Positions 18,441 to 27,820 are shown, counted from the stretch's first letter. The stretch is 49,972 nt of DNA from Nocardia vinacea NBRC 16497 (GCF_000308835.1 NZ_BAGN01000046.1:1-49972), one strand, 5' to 3'. Translations and numbers: made by a program. Notes: generated by a model not told the origin, from the letters alone.

Positions 18441-19634
18441 CTAACGCCCGTAAGCAAGTAACTTGTATTGCGCAGCGGCCTTTTGGTATGCCTCCTGCAT
18501 ATTGGTTCCCTGGACCCGCGCGACGTATCTGTCGTACGCGAGATAGCACACGGGTGGATACTTGAGCGAAGAGCCCTTTTTATCCTTGACATCGAAACAC
18601 TTGGCGTCGGGCATATTCGGGGGTGCGTCGACCGGACGATATCCATCGGCCTTCTGATCGATCATGGCGGCGATCAGTCGGACGGTGCTGCTCGAATTCC
18701 GTGTGCGATATACCTTCTCACCGGCGTATGCGACCAGATCGACGCCCGCATCGTCGTAAGCGGCCTTGGCGAGTGCTGGGAAGTTCTCCGAATGCAGCGC
18801 GACGTGTCCGGGCATCAGCACCGTGCGATCGATTCCGGAGACACTCTTCTGCCGCTCTTCGAGCGGTAGCGTCCGGCCGAGTAATCCGTCCACATCCATC
18901 GGGAGGGATGCGAGCCGATCGATCGGTGTCGGCGAGTAGTCCTTCAGCATCTCGATCTGTTTGGTGAAGGCCGCCTGGGTGAAAGCGATCAGCGGCGCGG
19001 TATCTACAGGTTCACTCACCGGATCGTTGATATAGACGTAGAGCAGCATGGCGTCGTGCACGAGGAATGAGTCGAGGGTCCGTTTGCTGGGCGACCATTT
19101 CGCGCGAGCATTCGGATGCCCAGTGATTGTCACGGTCTCGCCGGGTAGCACCTCGGCCTGACGGTCCGCAAGGCGACGAGCCGCGGTCTCGGCCTTGCCC
19201 TGGTCGGCGAACCGGAGCGTATCCATGATCACCGAACTGCCGAGCCAGAATGGGCTCCGGCGCTCACCCGTCGTCTCCCACCCGGCGACGAGTCCTTGGG
19301 CGAGATCGGGGAATTCCTCGTTTTCGATCGACGAGATGGTCGCCGGGGATTTCAGGGTGGTCCGCCCATCGATGGTCGCCAGGCGTTGGAAAGCGAATTT
19401 CCCGTCTATATCGAAAGGTAGCGGTACCAGGTTTCCGAGCCGTATCGACTCCAGATCGGCTCCCGAGTCGGGCGTGCGTGTTGTTTCCATATCGCGCGGT
19501 GTTGTCGGATAGTTGCCGGAATCCAGTTCGGCAACGTCGATGGTCGGCGTGGTTGTGCCCTGGCTGTCACCGCAGGCGGTGGTCGCCGCGATGGCCACGA
19601 CGATGATGGCGTACAGGCTGTGTCGCAATCGCAT
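18441..19634 (-). CDS. Lipoprotein, array paralogue 5 (type A)
   Basis: A 397-residue lipoprotein with lipobox TTAC (Cys21). It is closest to paralogue 3 (20943-22145): both read SGNYPTTPRD or AGNYPTTPRD after the lipid anchor, share LVAGW.T.G, RTL, CYL.YDRYVA, and end AAQYKLLA.GR. ATG 19634 is the reported start. A GTG at 19646 overlaps the upstream gene's stop (GTGA) and would add four residues. The same GTGA-plus-ATG layout occurs at paralogue 3, a sign of duplicated gene pairs. Role unknown. Confidence 0.85.
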   Translation of the reverse strand: MRLRHSLYAIIVVAIAATTACGDSQGTTTPTIDVAELDSGNYPTTPRDMETTRTPDSGADLESIRLGNLVPLPFDIDGKFAFQRLATIDGRTTLKSPATISSIENEEFPDLAQGLVAGWETTGERRSPFWLGSSVIMDTLRFADQGKAETAARRLADRQAEVLPGETVTITGHPNARAKWSPSKRTLDSFLVHDAMLLYVYINDPVSEPVDTAPLIAFTQAAFTKQIEMLKDYSPTPIDRLASLPMDVDGLLGRTLPLEERQKSVSGIDRTVLMPGHVALHSENFPALAKAAYDDAGVDLVAYAGEKVYRTRNSSSTVRLIAAMIDQKADGYRPVDAPPNMPDAKCFDVKDKKGSSLKYPPVCYLAYDRYVARVQGTNMQEAYQKAAAQYKLLAYGR

Positions 19635-19642
19635 GGTCGGAC

Positions 19643-20836
19643 TCACTCACTCTTCGCCAGAATCGCATACTGAGCGGCGGCACGTTGGTACAGCACCGGG
19701 TCTACCGCCCCTGCGAATCCTCTTGCGACGACGACGGCTACGTATCGCCCGTAGACCACAGCGCAGAACTGGTCGAAACTCCTGTTATCAGTCGCTGTAT
19801 CAAGCTTGACGCACCGGACGTCGGGAAGACCCGGTGGCGGTGCGAGTACTTCGTCATTCCTACCGGTCTTGGCCAGCGCGGACTGCAGGTGGAAGGCGCT
19901 GGGTAGGTCACGCGCGCGGTAGATGATCGCGCCGCGGCGGCCGACTAGATCGACCCCGCTTTCCTCGAACGCCTTCTGAATATCGATCGGGTTGCGTTCG
20001 AAGTGCAGTTCGCCCGAGGGTTCGAAGTAGCCGAAGTCCGCCTTGCCGACGAACGGGTCGCTGTAATCCGGGGCCTCTGGCAGGGCTCGCCGCATGATGC
20101 TGTCCGGATCAGTGGGCAGGTCGAGGAGATCGTCCAGCGGTATGGGCTTCTGCTGGTCCAATCGGGTGACCTGGAGGTCGATGACCTTTCCGATATTGGT
20201 CGCTATCGCGGCCCGGTTCGCTTGGGGCAGTGCGGTATTCACCACGATCACATAGGGGCCGTGTGCGGTGAACGAGATGACCGTTCGGTCGTCCGCGGAC
20301 GATGCCCGAGCATCCGTATGCCCAGGGATCGGCACCGGATGTCGGCCCGGATCACTGTTCGCGACCTGATCGAACTGGTCGGTGGCGGCACGACCTGCCG
20401 CATCGGTCGGAAAGCGCAGGACCGAGATGATCAACTTCTTGTGGTTGCGGAGATTGTCATTGCTGCCCACGACGTACACGCCGGCAAGGAGGTTGTTGTC
20501 CGTTGCGACGGGGCGGTACTTTTCTGGAAAGTACTTCTCGCCGATCATCGACTCGGCGTCGGACATGAACTTCTGATTCGACGTGTCGCTGATATCGCTG
20601 TCGATCTCATAGGGATGTACTAGGTAGTTGAGCATCCGGCGCGCTTCGATCAGCCGCATGTCGGGAATGCTGCTGATGCTTGGGTCATAGGTAGTCGGCT
20701 CCGGGGCGTACGCACCCGTCTTCAACGTCGCCACGTCCACTGGTGCCAACCCCGGCCCCGGATGCCCCGTAACGCTTGCCGCGCACCCCGCGCTCACTAC
20801 GGCCAGCAACGCCACGAATCCGCCTCTGAACCTCAC
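19643..20836 (-). CDS. Lipoprotein, array paralogue 4 (type B)
   Basis: A 397-residue lipoprotein with lipobox VSAGC (Cys18). It is closest to paralogue 2 (22154-23392): both begin MRF, continue VTGHPGPGLAPVD or VPGHAGPGMSAVD, share ARRMLNYLV/SRRMLGYLV.PY.IDSD.S, RHPV.I.G, RRALP/RRTLP, ELHFERN/QLHFERN and end AAQYAILAK. GTG 20836 follows GGGGGAAGT and matches the paralogue's start; the frame to 20866 would add ten residues. The stop overlaps the next gene's possible GTG, implying translational coupling. Function unknown. Confidence 0.85.
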   Translation of the reverse strand: MRFRGGFVALLAVVSAGCAASVTGHPGPGLAPVDVATLKTGAYAPEPTTYDPSISSIPDMRLIEARRMLNYLVHPYEIDSDISDTSNQKFMSDAESMIGEKYFPEKYRPVATDNNLLAGVYVVGSNDNLRNHKKLIISVLRFPTDAAGRAATDQFDQVANSDPGRHPVPIPGHTDARASSADDRTVISFTAHGPYVIVVNTALPQANRAAIATNIGKVIDLQVTRLDQQKPIPLDDLLDLPTDPDSIMRRALPEAPDYSDPFVGKADFGYFEPSGELHFERNPIDIQKAFEESGVDLVGRRGAIIYRARDLPSAFHLQSALAKTGRNDEVLAPPPGLPDVRCVKLDTATDNRSFDQFCAVVYGRYVAVVVARGFAGAVDPVLYQRAAAQYAILAKSE

Positions 20837-20942
20837 ACTTCCCCCGTTCCGTCTCCCCGCACGCATACTCCCCGCGGGATCCTACTCGACGCAAGCCGCC
20901 GGCATCGGGGGCTGGAATTGTCACGGTCGGGGACAGTGGAGG

Positions 20943-22145
20943 CTACCTACCGAAGGCCAGCAGTTTGTACTGCGCCGCGAGCTTTTGGTCTAAATCTTGG
21001 CGCTGGTTGGCGGTGATGGTGGCTACGTAGCGGTCATACGTCAGGTAGCAGATGAATTCGACGAGGTTGCGGGATTTGGTCGCGTCGTTTTCGAGCTTCT
21101 TCGAGCATTTCGCGGTGGGTAGGCCGGGTGGGCTGTCGGTGGGTTCGAAGAGGCCGGTGAGTTGGTCGAGGAAGCTTGCGGTGAGTCTGCTTGCGGCGGC
21201 GGGGTTTGCGGTGCGGTAGATCGAGGAGTCGCTGTGGGCGATCAGGTCGACCTCGGCGTCGTCGAATGCGCGCTCGGTGATGTCGGGGCGTTCTTCTAGG
21301 TGCAGGGCGGCGTGGGGGGTGTAGGCGCCGGTGATGTCGGCGTAACCCTCGGCAGGCTGGTTCGCGAGCGTTCGGGCCACCAAGCCGTCGATATCGGCGG
21401 GTTCCTGTGCGACCTTGTCGGATGGTGTCGGGGTGTAGCCCTTCAGCAGTTCGAATTGTTTGTCGAACAGCTTCTTGGTGAAGTCGATCAGCGGGGCCGG
21501 ATCCGGTGGGGTCGCGAGGCTGTTGCCGACGTAGGTGTATAGCAGGTAGTCGTCGCGCGCGATCCAGGTTTCGACGGCATCGTATTGGCTCAGTGCGGAT
21601 TTGGCATTCGGATAGCCGGGGATCGACAGCGGTCCTTTGCGGGTGTATCTGTCGTTCTTCTCGTCGGAGAACACGTCCATGGCGGTCTTGGCCTGCGTGT
21701 TGTTCGAGAACCGCAGGAGCGTGAGATCGATGTTCAGCCCGAGCGAGTTGTCCTTCCTACGGTGCCCCGAGGTGGTCCATCCGGCGACAAGGCCGGGGGC
21801 GGCCGCGGCGAAGTCGTCGACGGATCCGCCGAGCCAGCCGTTTCGCGGCGGATTCTGCGGGGTGAACGGATGCAAGTAGAAGGGGCGGTGGTTGTAGACC
21901 AGGCGACTGTCCAGATCCATCATCAGCGGCACGAACTCGGCCAGCCGGATGGACTCCTGCACCGCACCGGTTTCCGTGGTTCGCTGCTTGTCGATATCGC
22001 GCGGCGTCGTCGGATAGTTTCCGGCCTCCAACTTCGACACATCTACCGAGGGGGCGGGGTCGTCGGACCCGCCGCAGGCCGCGGTCGTCGCGAGTGCGGC
22101 CGCTATTGCGAGGCAGAGCAAGCCGTTTCGGTATCGAAGGTTCAT
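20943..22145 (-). CDS. Lipoprotein, array paralogue 3 (type A)
   Basis: A 400-residue lipoprotein with lipobox TAAC (Cys24). Type A features are KLEAGNYPTTPRDID, LVAGWTTSG, GLVARTL, a Cys pair (TAKC and FICYL), YDRYVA and the end AAQYKLLAFGR. ATG 22145 is reported; GTG 22157 overlaps the preceding stop as GTGA and reads four residues earlier. The longer frame to 22280 is antisense to the next paralogue. It follows the type B paralogue directly, making a B-A pair repeated in the next two genes. Confidence 0.85.
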   Translation of the reverse strand: MNLRYRNGLLCLAIAAALATTAACGGSDDPAPSVDVSKLEAGNYPTTPRDIDKQRTTETGAVQESIRLAEFVPLMMDLDSRLVYNHRPFYLHPFTPQNPPRNGWLGGSVDDFAAAAPGLVAGWTTSGHRRKDNSLGLNIDLTLLRFSNNTQAKTAMDVFSDEKNDRYTRKGPLSIPGYPNAKSALSQYDAVETWIARDDYLLYTYVGNSLATPPDPAPLIDFTKKLFDKQFELLKGYTPTPSDKVAQEPADIDGLVARTLANQPAEGYADITGAYTPHAALHLEERPDITERAFDDAEVDLIAHSDSSIYRTANPAAASRLTASFLDQLTGLFEPTDSPPGLPTAKCSKKLENDATKSRNLVEFICYLTYDRYVATITANQRQDLDQKLAAQYKLLAFGR

Positions 22146-22153
22146 CGGTGCGC

Positions 22154-23392
22154 TCACTGGGTCTTGGCCAGGATCGAATATTGTGCGGCGGTCGCCTGGT
22201 ATAGCGCCGGGTCGAATTTCCCGAGACCTTGCCCCTGCGAACTGAGCACCGCGACGTAGCGGTCGTACACAAGGATGCACAGGTATTTGCTGTTGAAGAT
22301 CCGCTCCGGCGCGTCCAGTTGCAGGCAGCGTGCGTCGGGCAGACCCGGTGGGCTGCTGATCGCTTCGTCATCGGTGCCCAACTGCGCCAACGCATTTTGG
22401 AGCCGGAACGATGCCGCGAGGTCACGGGTGCGGTAGAGGGTCGACTGGTTCTGTGCGACGAGATCGGTACCGGCCTCCTGCAGCGCCCGCTTCAGATCGG
22501 GGCCGTTGCGCTCGAAGTGCAACTGCCCGATACCGTCGTAGATGCCTACGTATTTGTCCCGCGAGTACTCCCGCGTCTCCTTGGCCGGCGGCAGTGTGCG
22601 CCGCATGATCCCGTCGGGGTTGAGCGGCAGGTCGAGGATATCGTCGACCGGTGTCGGGACCAGGCTGTCCAGCTTGGGGATTTGCAGGTCGAGCATCTTC
22701 TTGAATTGGGTCCCAAGGGCTTTCGGGTCCGATTCCGGCATGGTGATCATGCTCAGCAGTACGAAAGGACCACGCGCGAGGAAGATATAGCCCTTCTTAT
22801 CGTTGTCCGATGAGGCTCGAATATCCGGATAGCCGTCGATCGCGACCGGGTGCCGCCCCGGCTTGAACTCATCGGTTGCCCGGTCGAGTTCCGCCGCCGC
22901 GGTGCGTGCCGTGGTGTCCGACGGGAAGCGAAGTATCGCAATGGCCAAATTCTTGATGCTGCGCAGACTGTCGTTCGACCGCTGGGTGTACACCCCGGCG
23001 ATGAAGTTGTTGCGCTCGACGACCGGTAGGTACTGCCCGGGCAGCACGCCGAGCAAACCGTCGTCGAAGTTCGTGGTGGTCGCCTCCACCAGACGGGTAT
23101 CGATGAGGTGGCTGACATCGCTGTCGACGTCGTATGGCAGCACCAAATAACCCAGCATGCGCCGGGATTCGATGCGGAAGACATCGTCCTTGTCGAAGCC
23201 GTCCAACGTGTAATCCTGCGGTGCGGACGGATAGGGCCCGATGTTGAGGCTCCTCGGATCCACCGCGGACATGCCGGGGCCGGCGTGACCGGGAACTTCG
23301 GTGGCACAGCCCGCGATAACGCCGATTACGAGTATCGCCACCGTCGTGGCGATCGCTGCTGTTCGAAGTTTCGACTTCGCGGCGAATCTCAC
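22154..23392 (-). CDS. Lipoprotein, array paralogue 2 (type B)
   Basis: A 412-residue lipoprotein with lipobox VIAGC (Cys29). Type B features are VPGHAGPGMSAVD, SRRMLGYLVLPYDVDSD, QLHFERN, a Cys pair (DARC and YLCI), YDRYVAVLS and the end AAQYSILAK. GTG 23392 follows GGTGGGAC. Its stop overlaps the GTG of the next gene (GTGA), so the two are probably translated together. Function unknown; export to the outer face of the membrane is supported by the lipobox. Confidence 0.85.
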   Translation of the reverse strand: MRFAAKSKLRTAAIATTVAILVIGVIAGCATEVPGHAGPGMSAVDPRSLNIGPYPSAPQDYTLDGFDKDDVFRIESRRMLGYLVLPYDVDSDVSHLIDTRLVEATTTNFDDGLLGVLPGQYLPVVERNNFIAGVYTQRSNDSLRSIKNLAIAILRFPSDTTARTAAAELDRATDEFKPGRHPVAIDGYPDIRASSDNDKKGYIFLARGPFVLLSMITMPESDPKALGTQFKKMLDLQIPKLDSLVPTPVDDILDLPLNPDGIMRRTLPPAKETREYSRDKYVGIYDGIGQLHFERNGPDLKRALQEAGTDLVAQNQSTLYRTRDLAASFRLQNALAQLGTDDEAISSPPGLPDARCLQLDAPERIFNSKYLCILVYDRYVAVLSSQGQGLGKFDPALYQATAAQYSILAKTQ

Positions 23393-23567
23393 GTCCCACC
23401 CGTCCGTTCGCTTTCCTCCGGGCGGATCCTACTTCACCTGAGCTGCGAGCACTGAGATCAGCTTTTCCATGAGGACTGCTTCCGACCCCGCAATCCAGTC
23501 GCGAATGGCGCGAACCGTTTCGGGCTAGTCGATCGTCCGAGCAGGACAGCCTCAGACGCGCTGTGTG

Positions 23568-24773
23568 TCAGAGGCTGTTGGCCAAAAGTGCGTACTGCGC
23601 GGTCACCTTCTGCCGCACATCCGGCTCCTTATCGCTGGTGACCACACCGACATACCGCTTGTACGGGACGTAGCAGCGGTACTTGTACTGCCGCTCGGGA
23701 TCGCCTTTGCTGTTGAGCTGCAAGCACTTCGCGCCCGGCACATCCTTGGGTGCGTCGATCGGGTCGAAGGTGTTGCGCACCTCGTCGATCAGCCCGTCGA
23801 TGAACTTCTGGGCGGCCGGATAGTCGCGGACGCGGGTGACCGAGCCGTTGTCGACGATGGCGAACCGTTCGACCCCGGCCTCGTCCACCAGTTTCTGGGT
23901 CTTGGTCTCGTCCTCGGCCGACTGCACGAAGTAACTCGGCCCGTAGACCGCGAAGTTATCGGTATTCGGGGTGTGCCCACGTCGATCCGCGACCACCACG
24001 CGCGCGAGCATGCCCTCCGGGTCGATCTTCAGGCTGCTGAATTTGTCCTGCGGCGTGGCCTGGAATTTGTCCAATGCGGGGACCTGGGCGTCGAGTGTCT
24101 TCTCGACCCAACTCTGCAGGTCCGAACTGTCCGCGCGGGGTCGCCCGACGAACAGTGAGATGACGAACTCCTTGTGCGCCATGAAGGTTCCGACATTGGC
24201 AATGCCCGGGCGCCAGTGGATATAGGCATCCGGATATTTGCTCGACGTCAGTTTGCGGTTGTCGGGTGAGATGTTGATATCGGCGTCTTCGAGTTCCCGG
24301 GCGGCGATCTTCGCGGTGGCCTCGTCCGGGAACCGGAATACCACGTTGGTGATCGCGGTGGTGTCGGCCGACGGCCGGGTCTGACCGGGCGGATCGGGCT
24401 TATCGGAACCGCTGGTCGCGTATCCGGTGAGGTATTTGCGGTTCACCAGCACCGGCTTGGACGCGGATGCGACGTGTTCGACGGCCTCGTCGATGCTGCT
24501 GAGCACCTTGCCTTCGCGCCCGTAGGTGAGCGACGGGTCGATCTTCGAACTGGCGACCACGGCCTCCGACATCCGCATGCCCTCGACGAGCGCCCCGTTC
24601 GAGCCCGCGTCCTGGTCGTATTTGTGTCGATCGACCGGATAGGTGCCGACCTCGAGTTTGCGCACGTCTTGCTCGGCCGCGAGCGGCGTACCCTGCACGC
24701 CGCTGCAGCCGGCCAGCATCCCGGTCACCGCTATACAAGCCACAGCGAGCGCGATGCGCGAAGTCTTAACCAC
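23568..24773 (-). CDS. Lipoprotein, array paralogue 1
   Basis: A 401-residue lipoprotein with lipobox LAGC (Cys23). It belongs to the same family as the next five genes (DVRKLEVGTYPVDRHKYD, GMLARVVV, Cys pair GAKC and YRCYV, YKRYVG, terminal AQYALLA) but is more like paralogue 6 (17222-18433): both have YIHWRP or YMHWRP followed by VG or SI and then a Phe/Val-rich strand. GTG 24773 has GAGGGG upstream. It is the first gene of the leftward series and is divergent from the FHA gene, so the series promoter should lie in 24774-24888. A 175-base gap follows before paralogue 2. Confidence 0.85.
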   Translation of the reverse strand: MVKTSRIALAVACIAVTGMLAGCSGVQGTPLAAEQDVRKLEVGTYPVDRHKYDQDAGSNGALVEGMRMSEAVVASSKIDPSLTYGREGKVLSSIDEAVEHVASASKPVLVNRKYLTGYATSGSDKPDPPGQTRPSADTTAITNVVFRFPDEATAKIAARELEDADINISPDNRKLTSSKYPDAYIHWRPGIANVGTFMAHKEFVISLFVGRPRADSSDLQSWVEKTLDAQVPALDKFQATPQDKFSSLKIDPEGMLARVVVADRRGHTPNTDNFAVYGPSYFVQSAEDETKTQKLVDEAGVERFAIVDNGSVTRVRDYPAAQKFIDGLIDEVRNTFDPIDAPKDVPGAKCLQLNSKGDPERQYKYRCYVPYKRYVGVVTSDKEPDVRQKVTAQYALLANSL

Positions 24774-24888
24774 GACAGGCCCCTCGTTCCTCCCGATGTG
24801 TATCTGAAGTTACCGGATGGACGTCCGGGACGGGGACCCCTTAGGGCTTGGATTGCAATACCCTTGTCGATGTGGCGACGACCCCGCA

Positions 24889-26208
24889 ATGCGCACCTCT
24901 GGAAGGCCGATTCCGTTGAAGGATCGGCAGGTTGAGGTCGTTGTCGGAGGTCACGCCGTCGCCCGGGTCGCGGGCGCGGTGGTGGTCGTCGCACATCGTG
25001 GGCATGCGCGCCCGACCCCGGACGCACCCGGCGTTATCGCGCTGGAATCGCTGGCCGAACTCGTGCGGGACGCCGCCGAACAGCATCCGGAGGGGCCGGG
25101 TGCACTGGTCGCGCGGGCGGCAACCCGCTGGCTGATGACCCATGCCGAGCGGATCAGTCCCGGTGCGCCGGTCGATTTCGGCATCCTGTCCGCGGCCGAG
25201 ACCGGCGGGGTGGCGATCTTCCTGCACGGTGCCGTCACCGCGGTGCTCGCCGGTGACGGAACGCTCGAGCACTATCGGGGCAGCGATGCGGCCTTCACGG
25301 TGGACCGGGTCGCGACGGTACCCGCCAGAGCGGTCGCGCTCTTCGTGGACGACCCGGCGGGCCGTATTCCGGATCTGCCCGCCGAGCGGGGGATCGGCTG
25401 GTTGGTCGAGGGGATCGCGCAGGGGGGCGGCGCGATCGTCTGGTCGGACGCGGTGCGTGGCCGGCCCTCACCGGCGCGATCCGAGGGCGCGCATCCACCG
25501 CCGACCGCGCGCATCGACTCGGGACCGACCCAGCGCCCCGAACCACAGTCGGAGCCCGAACCACATCTGACCGAGACCCGCGCCTCGACCGCGATGCTCG
25601 ATTCGGTTCAGGAGCAGGAACCGGTCGACCCGCATCACGCGCCGACCCAAATGGGCGGCACCAATCCGGCCCCGCGCCCGGATCCGGATCTGCAGCGCAG
25701 GCTGGAGGCCACCGCGAAGGCCACTGCCCTCACCGTCAAGGTGATGGGATTCAAGTGCGCGCGTGCGCATCCCAGCGATCCGCGCTCGGCGTTCTGCACC
25801 GTGTGCGGGATGCCGGTAGATCAGACGCAGCAGCTGATCGAGGTGGTCCGCCCGCCGCTCGGCATGCTGGTCCTCGACGACGGCATGACCTACATGCTGG
25901 CCGCGGACGCGGTCCTCGGCCGCGATCCGGAACATTCCGAACAGGCCCGCCGCGGCATGGTGCCGTTGAAGGTCGAGGATTCCTCGGGCGGCATGTCCCG
26001 CGCACACGCCGAGGTGCTGCTGGTGAATTGGGATGTGTCCCTGGTGGACCGGGGTTCCACCAACGGCACCCGAACCCGCCTGCCCGGTTACCGCGACTGG
26101 ATCCGCCTACCACCCCACCAGCCGATGGGCCTGATACCCGGCACCGAAATCATGATCGGCAACCGAGTTTTGCGATTCGAGCCCGCCGCACCCCCGCCGT
26201 TCGGCTGA
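24889..26208 (+). CDS. FHA-domain protein with zinc ribbon
   Basis: A 439-residue cytoplasmic protein. Residues 1-180 form an alpha/beta domain with glycine-rich strands (VAIFLHGAVTAVLAGDG) that recalls PP2C-type folds but lacks obvious metal-binding Asp motifs. A Pro/Glu-rich linker follows. A ribbon C-x3-H-x8-C-x2-C (CARAHPSDPRSAFCTVCG) precedes a C-terminal FHA domain with LGRDP, GMSRAHAEV and DRGSTNGT, the phosphothreonine-reading residues. The start is uncertain: ATG 24889 is reported, ATG 24817 and a TTG at 24916 with GGAAGG upstream are in frame. Divergent from the lipoprotein series. A partner or target of the kinase at 15522 is a reasonable inference. Confidence 0.85.
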   Translation: MRTSGRPIPLKDRQVEVVVGGHAVARVAGAVVVVAHRGHARPTPDAPGVIALESLAELVRDAAEQHPEGPGALVARAATRWLMTHAERISPGAPVDFGILSAAETGGVAIFLHGAVTAVLAGDGTLEHYRGSDAAFTVDRVATVPARAVALFVDDPAGRIPDLPAERGIGWLVEGIAQGGGAIVWSDAVRGRPSPARSEGAHPPPTARIDSGPTQRPEPQSEPEPHLTETRASTAMLDSVQEQEPVDPHHAPTQMGGTNPAPRPDPDLQRRLEATAKATALTVKVMGFKCARAHPSDPRSAFCTVCGMPVDQTQQLIEVVRPPLGMLVLDDGMTYMLAADAVLGRDPEHSEQARRGMVPLKVEDSSGGMSRAHAEVLLVNWDVSLVDRGSTNGTRTRLPGYRDWIRLPPHQPMGLIPGTEIMIGNRVLRFEPAAPPPFG

Positions 26209-26327
26209 CCCACTCGGTTGTCCCGCGCATCTGCCCAACGCAGCAACTGATTTCGTGCGGACATGGGTAACTCGCCGGGTACGGGCTAACGCGATCCGCC
26301 CGTACTGTCGGCCGCCAACGCTACTGT

Positions 26328-26345
26328 CCAGACACATGAGTCTGG
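26328..26345. terminator. Possible terminator hairpin between convergent genes
   Basis: A perfect 6-base stem CCAGAC/GTCTGG with a 6-base loop in the 166-base gap between the FHA gene and the metallopeptidase. No T-run follows, so this is weak. Confidence 0.3.
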
Positions 26346-26374
26346 CGCCTGAAGGTGCGGAGAGGCGGAGGAGC

Positions 26375-27820
26375 TCAGGAATAGCGCGACGTGCAGGTGT
26401 GCTCGCCATTGAGCACCCCGGCGCGGAACGCGTCGACCCGGGAGAACCCACTCGGTACGGTCTTGCCCTCGATATCGCTGGCCGCTAGTCCGTCGGCCAA
26501 TAGACCGGAGACCGCTTCGTCGAGATCGCCTGCGGCCAAGACGATATCGCCCTGGGCCTGGGTTCGCCCTGGCTGCGCGAGCTTGCCGGTGACCACACCC
26601 GACAGGCAGGCCGCGCGCAATCCGGTCTTGGCGCCGACGAGCTGCTGGCCGTTGCTCTGCTGCACGGCGAGGGTGTAGCGCGAAATGAAGACGATGTAGC
26701 CGTTGTAATCGCCGGTCACCTTGAGTGGCAACGGATCATTGTCATCGGCATTGGAGGTGCCGCGCTGCGCGAGCGCGGGCACATCGGTCGCGATGGTGTG
26801 CTTGGCCGGACAATACGAAACCGGCGGTGTGGCAACGCCGTTCTTGCAGTCGATCTTCGCGCCGGAATAGTCGTAGGTCGGCGCCTGCTTCAGCGGCAGG
26901 ATCGTGGCGAGTGCCTTGCTGAGCTCGATCAGACTGTCCTTGTCGATCGGATTCTCGCCGTGGCCGGGATCGTCCTTGAAGCTCTGCGGCAAATTGCCAC
27001 GGCGGCGCTCGATCTCGTGCATATCGATGGCCTTGCACGCCTTCGGGCCATCGGTGAAGCCGATCTGCACGGCCGTGACCCGCTCGAACGCCGAACCGTG
27101 CACGCTCTCCGGATCATCCGGATTCGAGTCCCGAATGGCGACGGTCGCGGCCAGCACCGAGTTCAGGCCGTCGGAGGTATTGATGGTGAAGTGCTTGGAT
27201 TTGCCTTCTGCCACATGGCGAATGAACGCACCCGAGAAGCAGTCGGCCTGCTGCTCTTTGACGATCACGGGATCCTTCGTCCCCACGATTTTCGCCAGGG
27301 TCTGGATGGCGTGTCCGTATTCATGGGCGAGCACCATGATCACGGCCATCTTGCCGAAGGTGTCCTCGATCGTCGGCAACAGCACCGAGCGGTCCCAGCC
27401 GATCGAGTTGTCCAGTCGGCAGTAGGCGGCGTTCACCAGGTGATAGGTGGATTCCCTGCAGAATTCGAGCGCCTGGCTGCGCGGCGCCTTCGCGCTCCAG
27501 GAGATCAGCTTGTCGACCGGCTTGAATTCGCCGTCGAAGTCCTTGCTGTATTCCGCGCGCCAGAATGTCTGGATATCATCGATCGCGTTGAGCGCCAGGG
27601 CATCCACCTCGCCGCTGTCGCCGTTCACCGCGGTGAGCGAGCTATCGGGGACGCCGTCGCGCGGTCCGCTCGGACCGTTCGTGGTGGGCAGTCCGGCGAC
27701 CTTGAACGGATCGTCGTAGACCGAAACCGCTCGACCGTGCACCGAGCGAGTACAACCCGCCAACATTGCGATTACGCATAGTGCTGCGGCAATGACTGCG
27801 GTCGCTCGGAGTTTCGGCAA
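26375..27820 (-). CDS. Lipoprotein zinc metallopeptidase (HEXXH)
   Basis: A 481-residue exported metallopeptidase of the putative neutral zinc metallopeptidase type. The signal peptide ends MLAGC (lipidated Cys23). The zinc site is HEYGH at residues 166-170, and the family's third ligand region follows at KEQQADCFSG. Four or more later cysteines (KACK, DCKN, YCPAK, ACLSG) suggest disulfides. TTG 27820 is chosen because GGGGGAG lies just upstream and the resulting signal peptide is normal; ATG 27883 would put 21 extra residues ahead. It is convergent with the FHA gene and divergent from the ABC exporter. Substrates unknown; neighbouring lipoproteins are obvious candidates but this is inference. 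Confidence 0.88.
   Translation of the reverse strand: MPKLRATAVIAAALCVIAMLAGCTRSVHGRAVSVYDDPFKVAGLPTTNGPSGPRDGVPDSSLTAVNGDSGEVDALALNAIDDIQTFWRAEYSKDFDGEFKPVDKLISWSAKAPRSQALEFCRESTYHLVNAAYCRLDNSIGWDRSVLLPTIEDTFGKMAVIMVLAHEYGHAIQTLAKIVGTKDPVIVKEQQADCFSGAFIRHVAEGKSKHFTINTSDGLNSVLAATVAIRDSNPDDPESVHGSAFERVTAVQIGFTDGPKACKAIDMHEIERRRGNLPQSFKDDPGHGENPIDKDSLIELSKALATILPLKQAPTYDYSGAKIDCKNGVATPPVSYCPAKHTIATDVPALAQRGTSNADDNDPLPLKVTGDYNGYIVFISRYTLAVQQSNGQQLVGAKTGLRAACLSGVVTGKLAQPGRTQAQGDIVLAAGDLDEAVSGLLADGLAASDIEGKTVPSGFSRVDAFRAGVLNGEHTCTSRYS

Larger units (their letters stand above)
18441..23392 (-). repeat. Tandemly duplicated lipoprotein gene pair (B-A, B-A)
   Basis: Paralogues 2+3 (23392 to 20943) and 4+5 (20836 to 18441) form two consecutive units with the same order, near-equal lengths, the same GTGA overlap inside each unit and matching type-specific protein motifs. 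The 106-base spacer between units has no overlap. Divergence is high, so this is an old duplication visible at protein level, not a DNA repeat. Confidence 0.7.

Noticed and set aside
24870..24935. A 21-codon upstream ORF overlapping the FHA gene start
   Set aside because: It fits a possible leaderless ATG after TACCCT, but such a short frame is expected by chance and the FHA start itself is uncertain.
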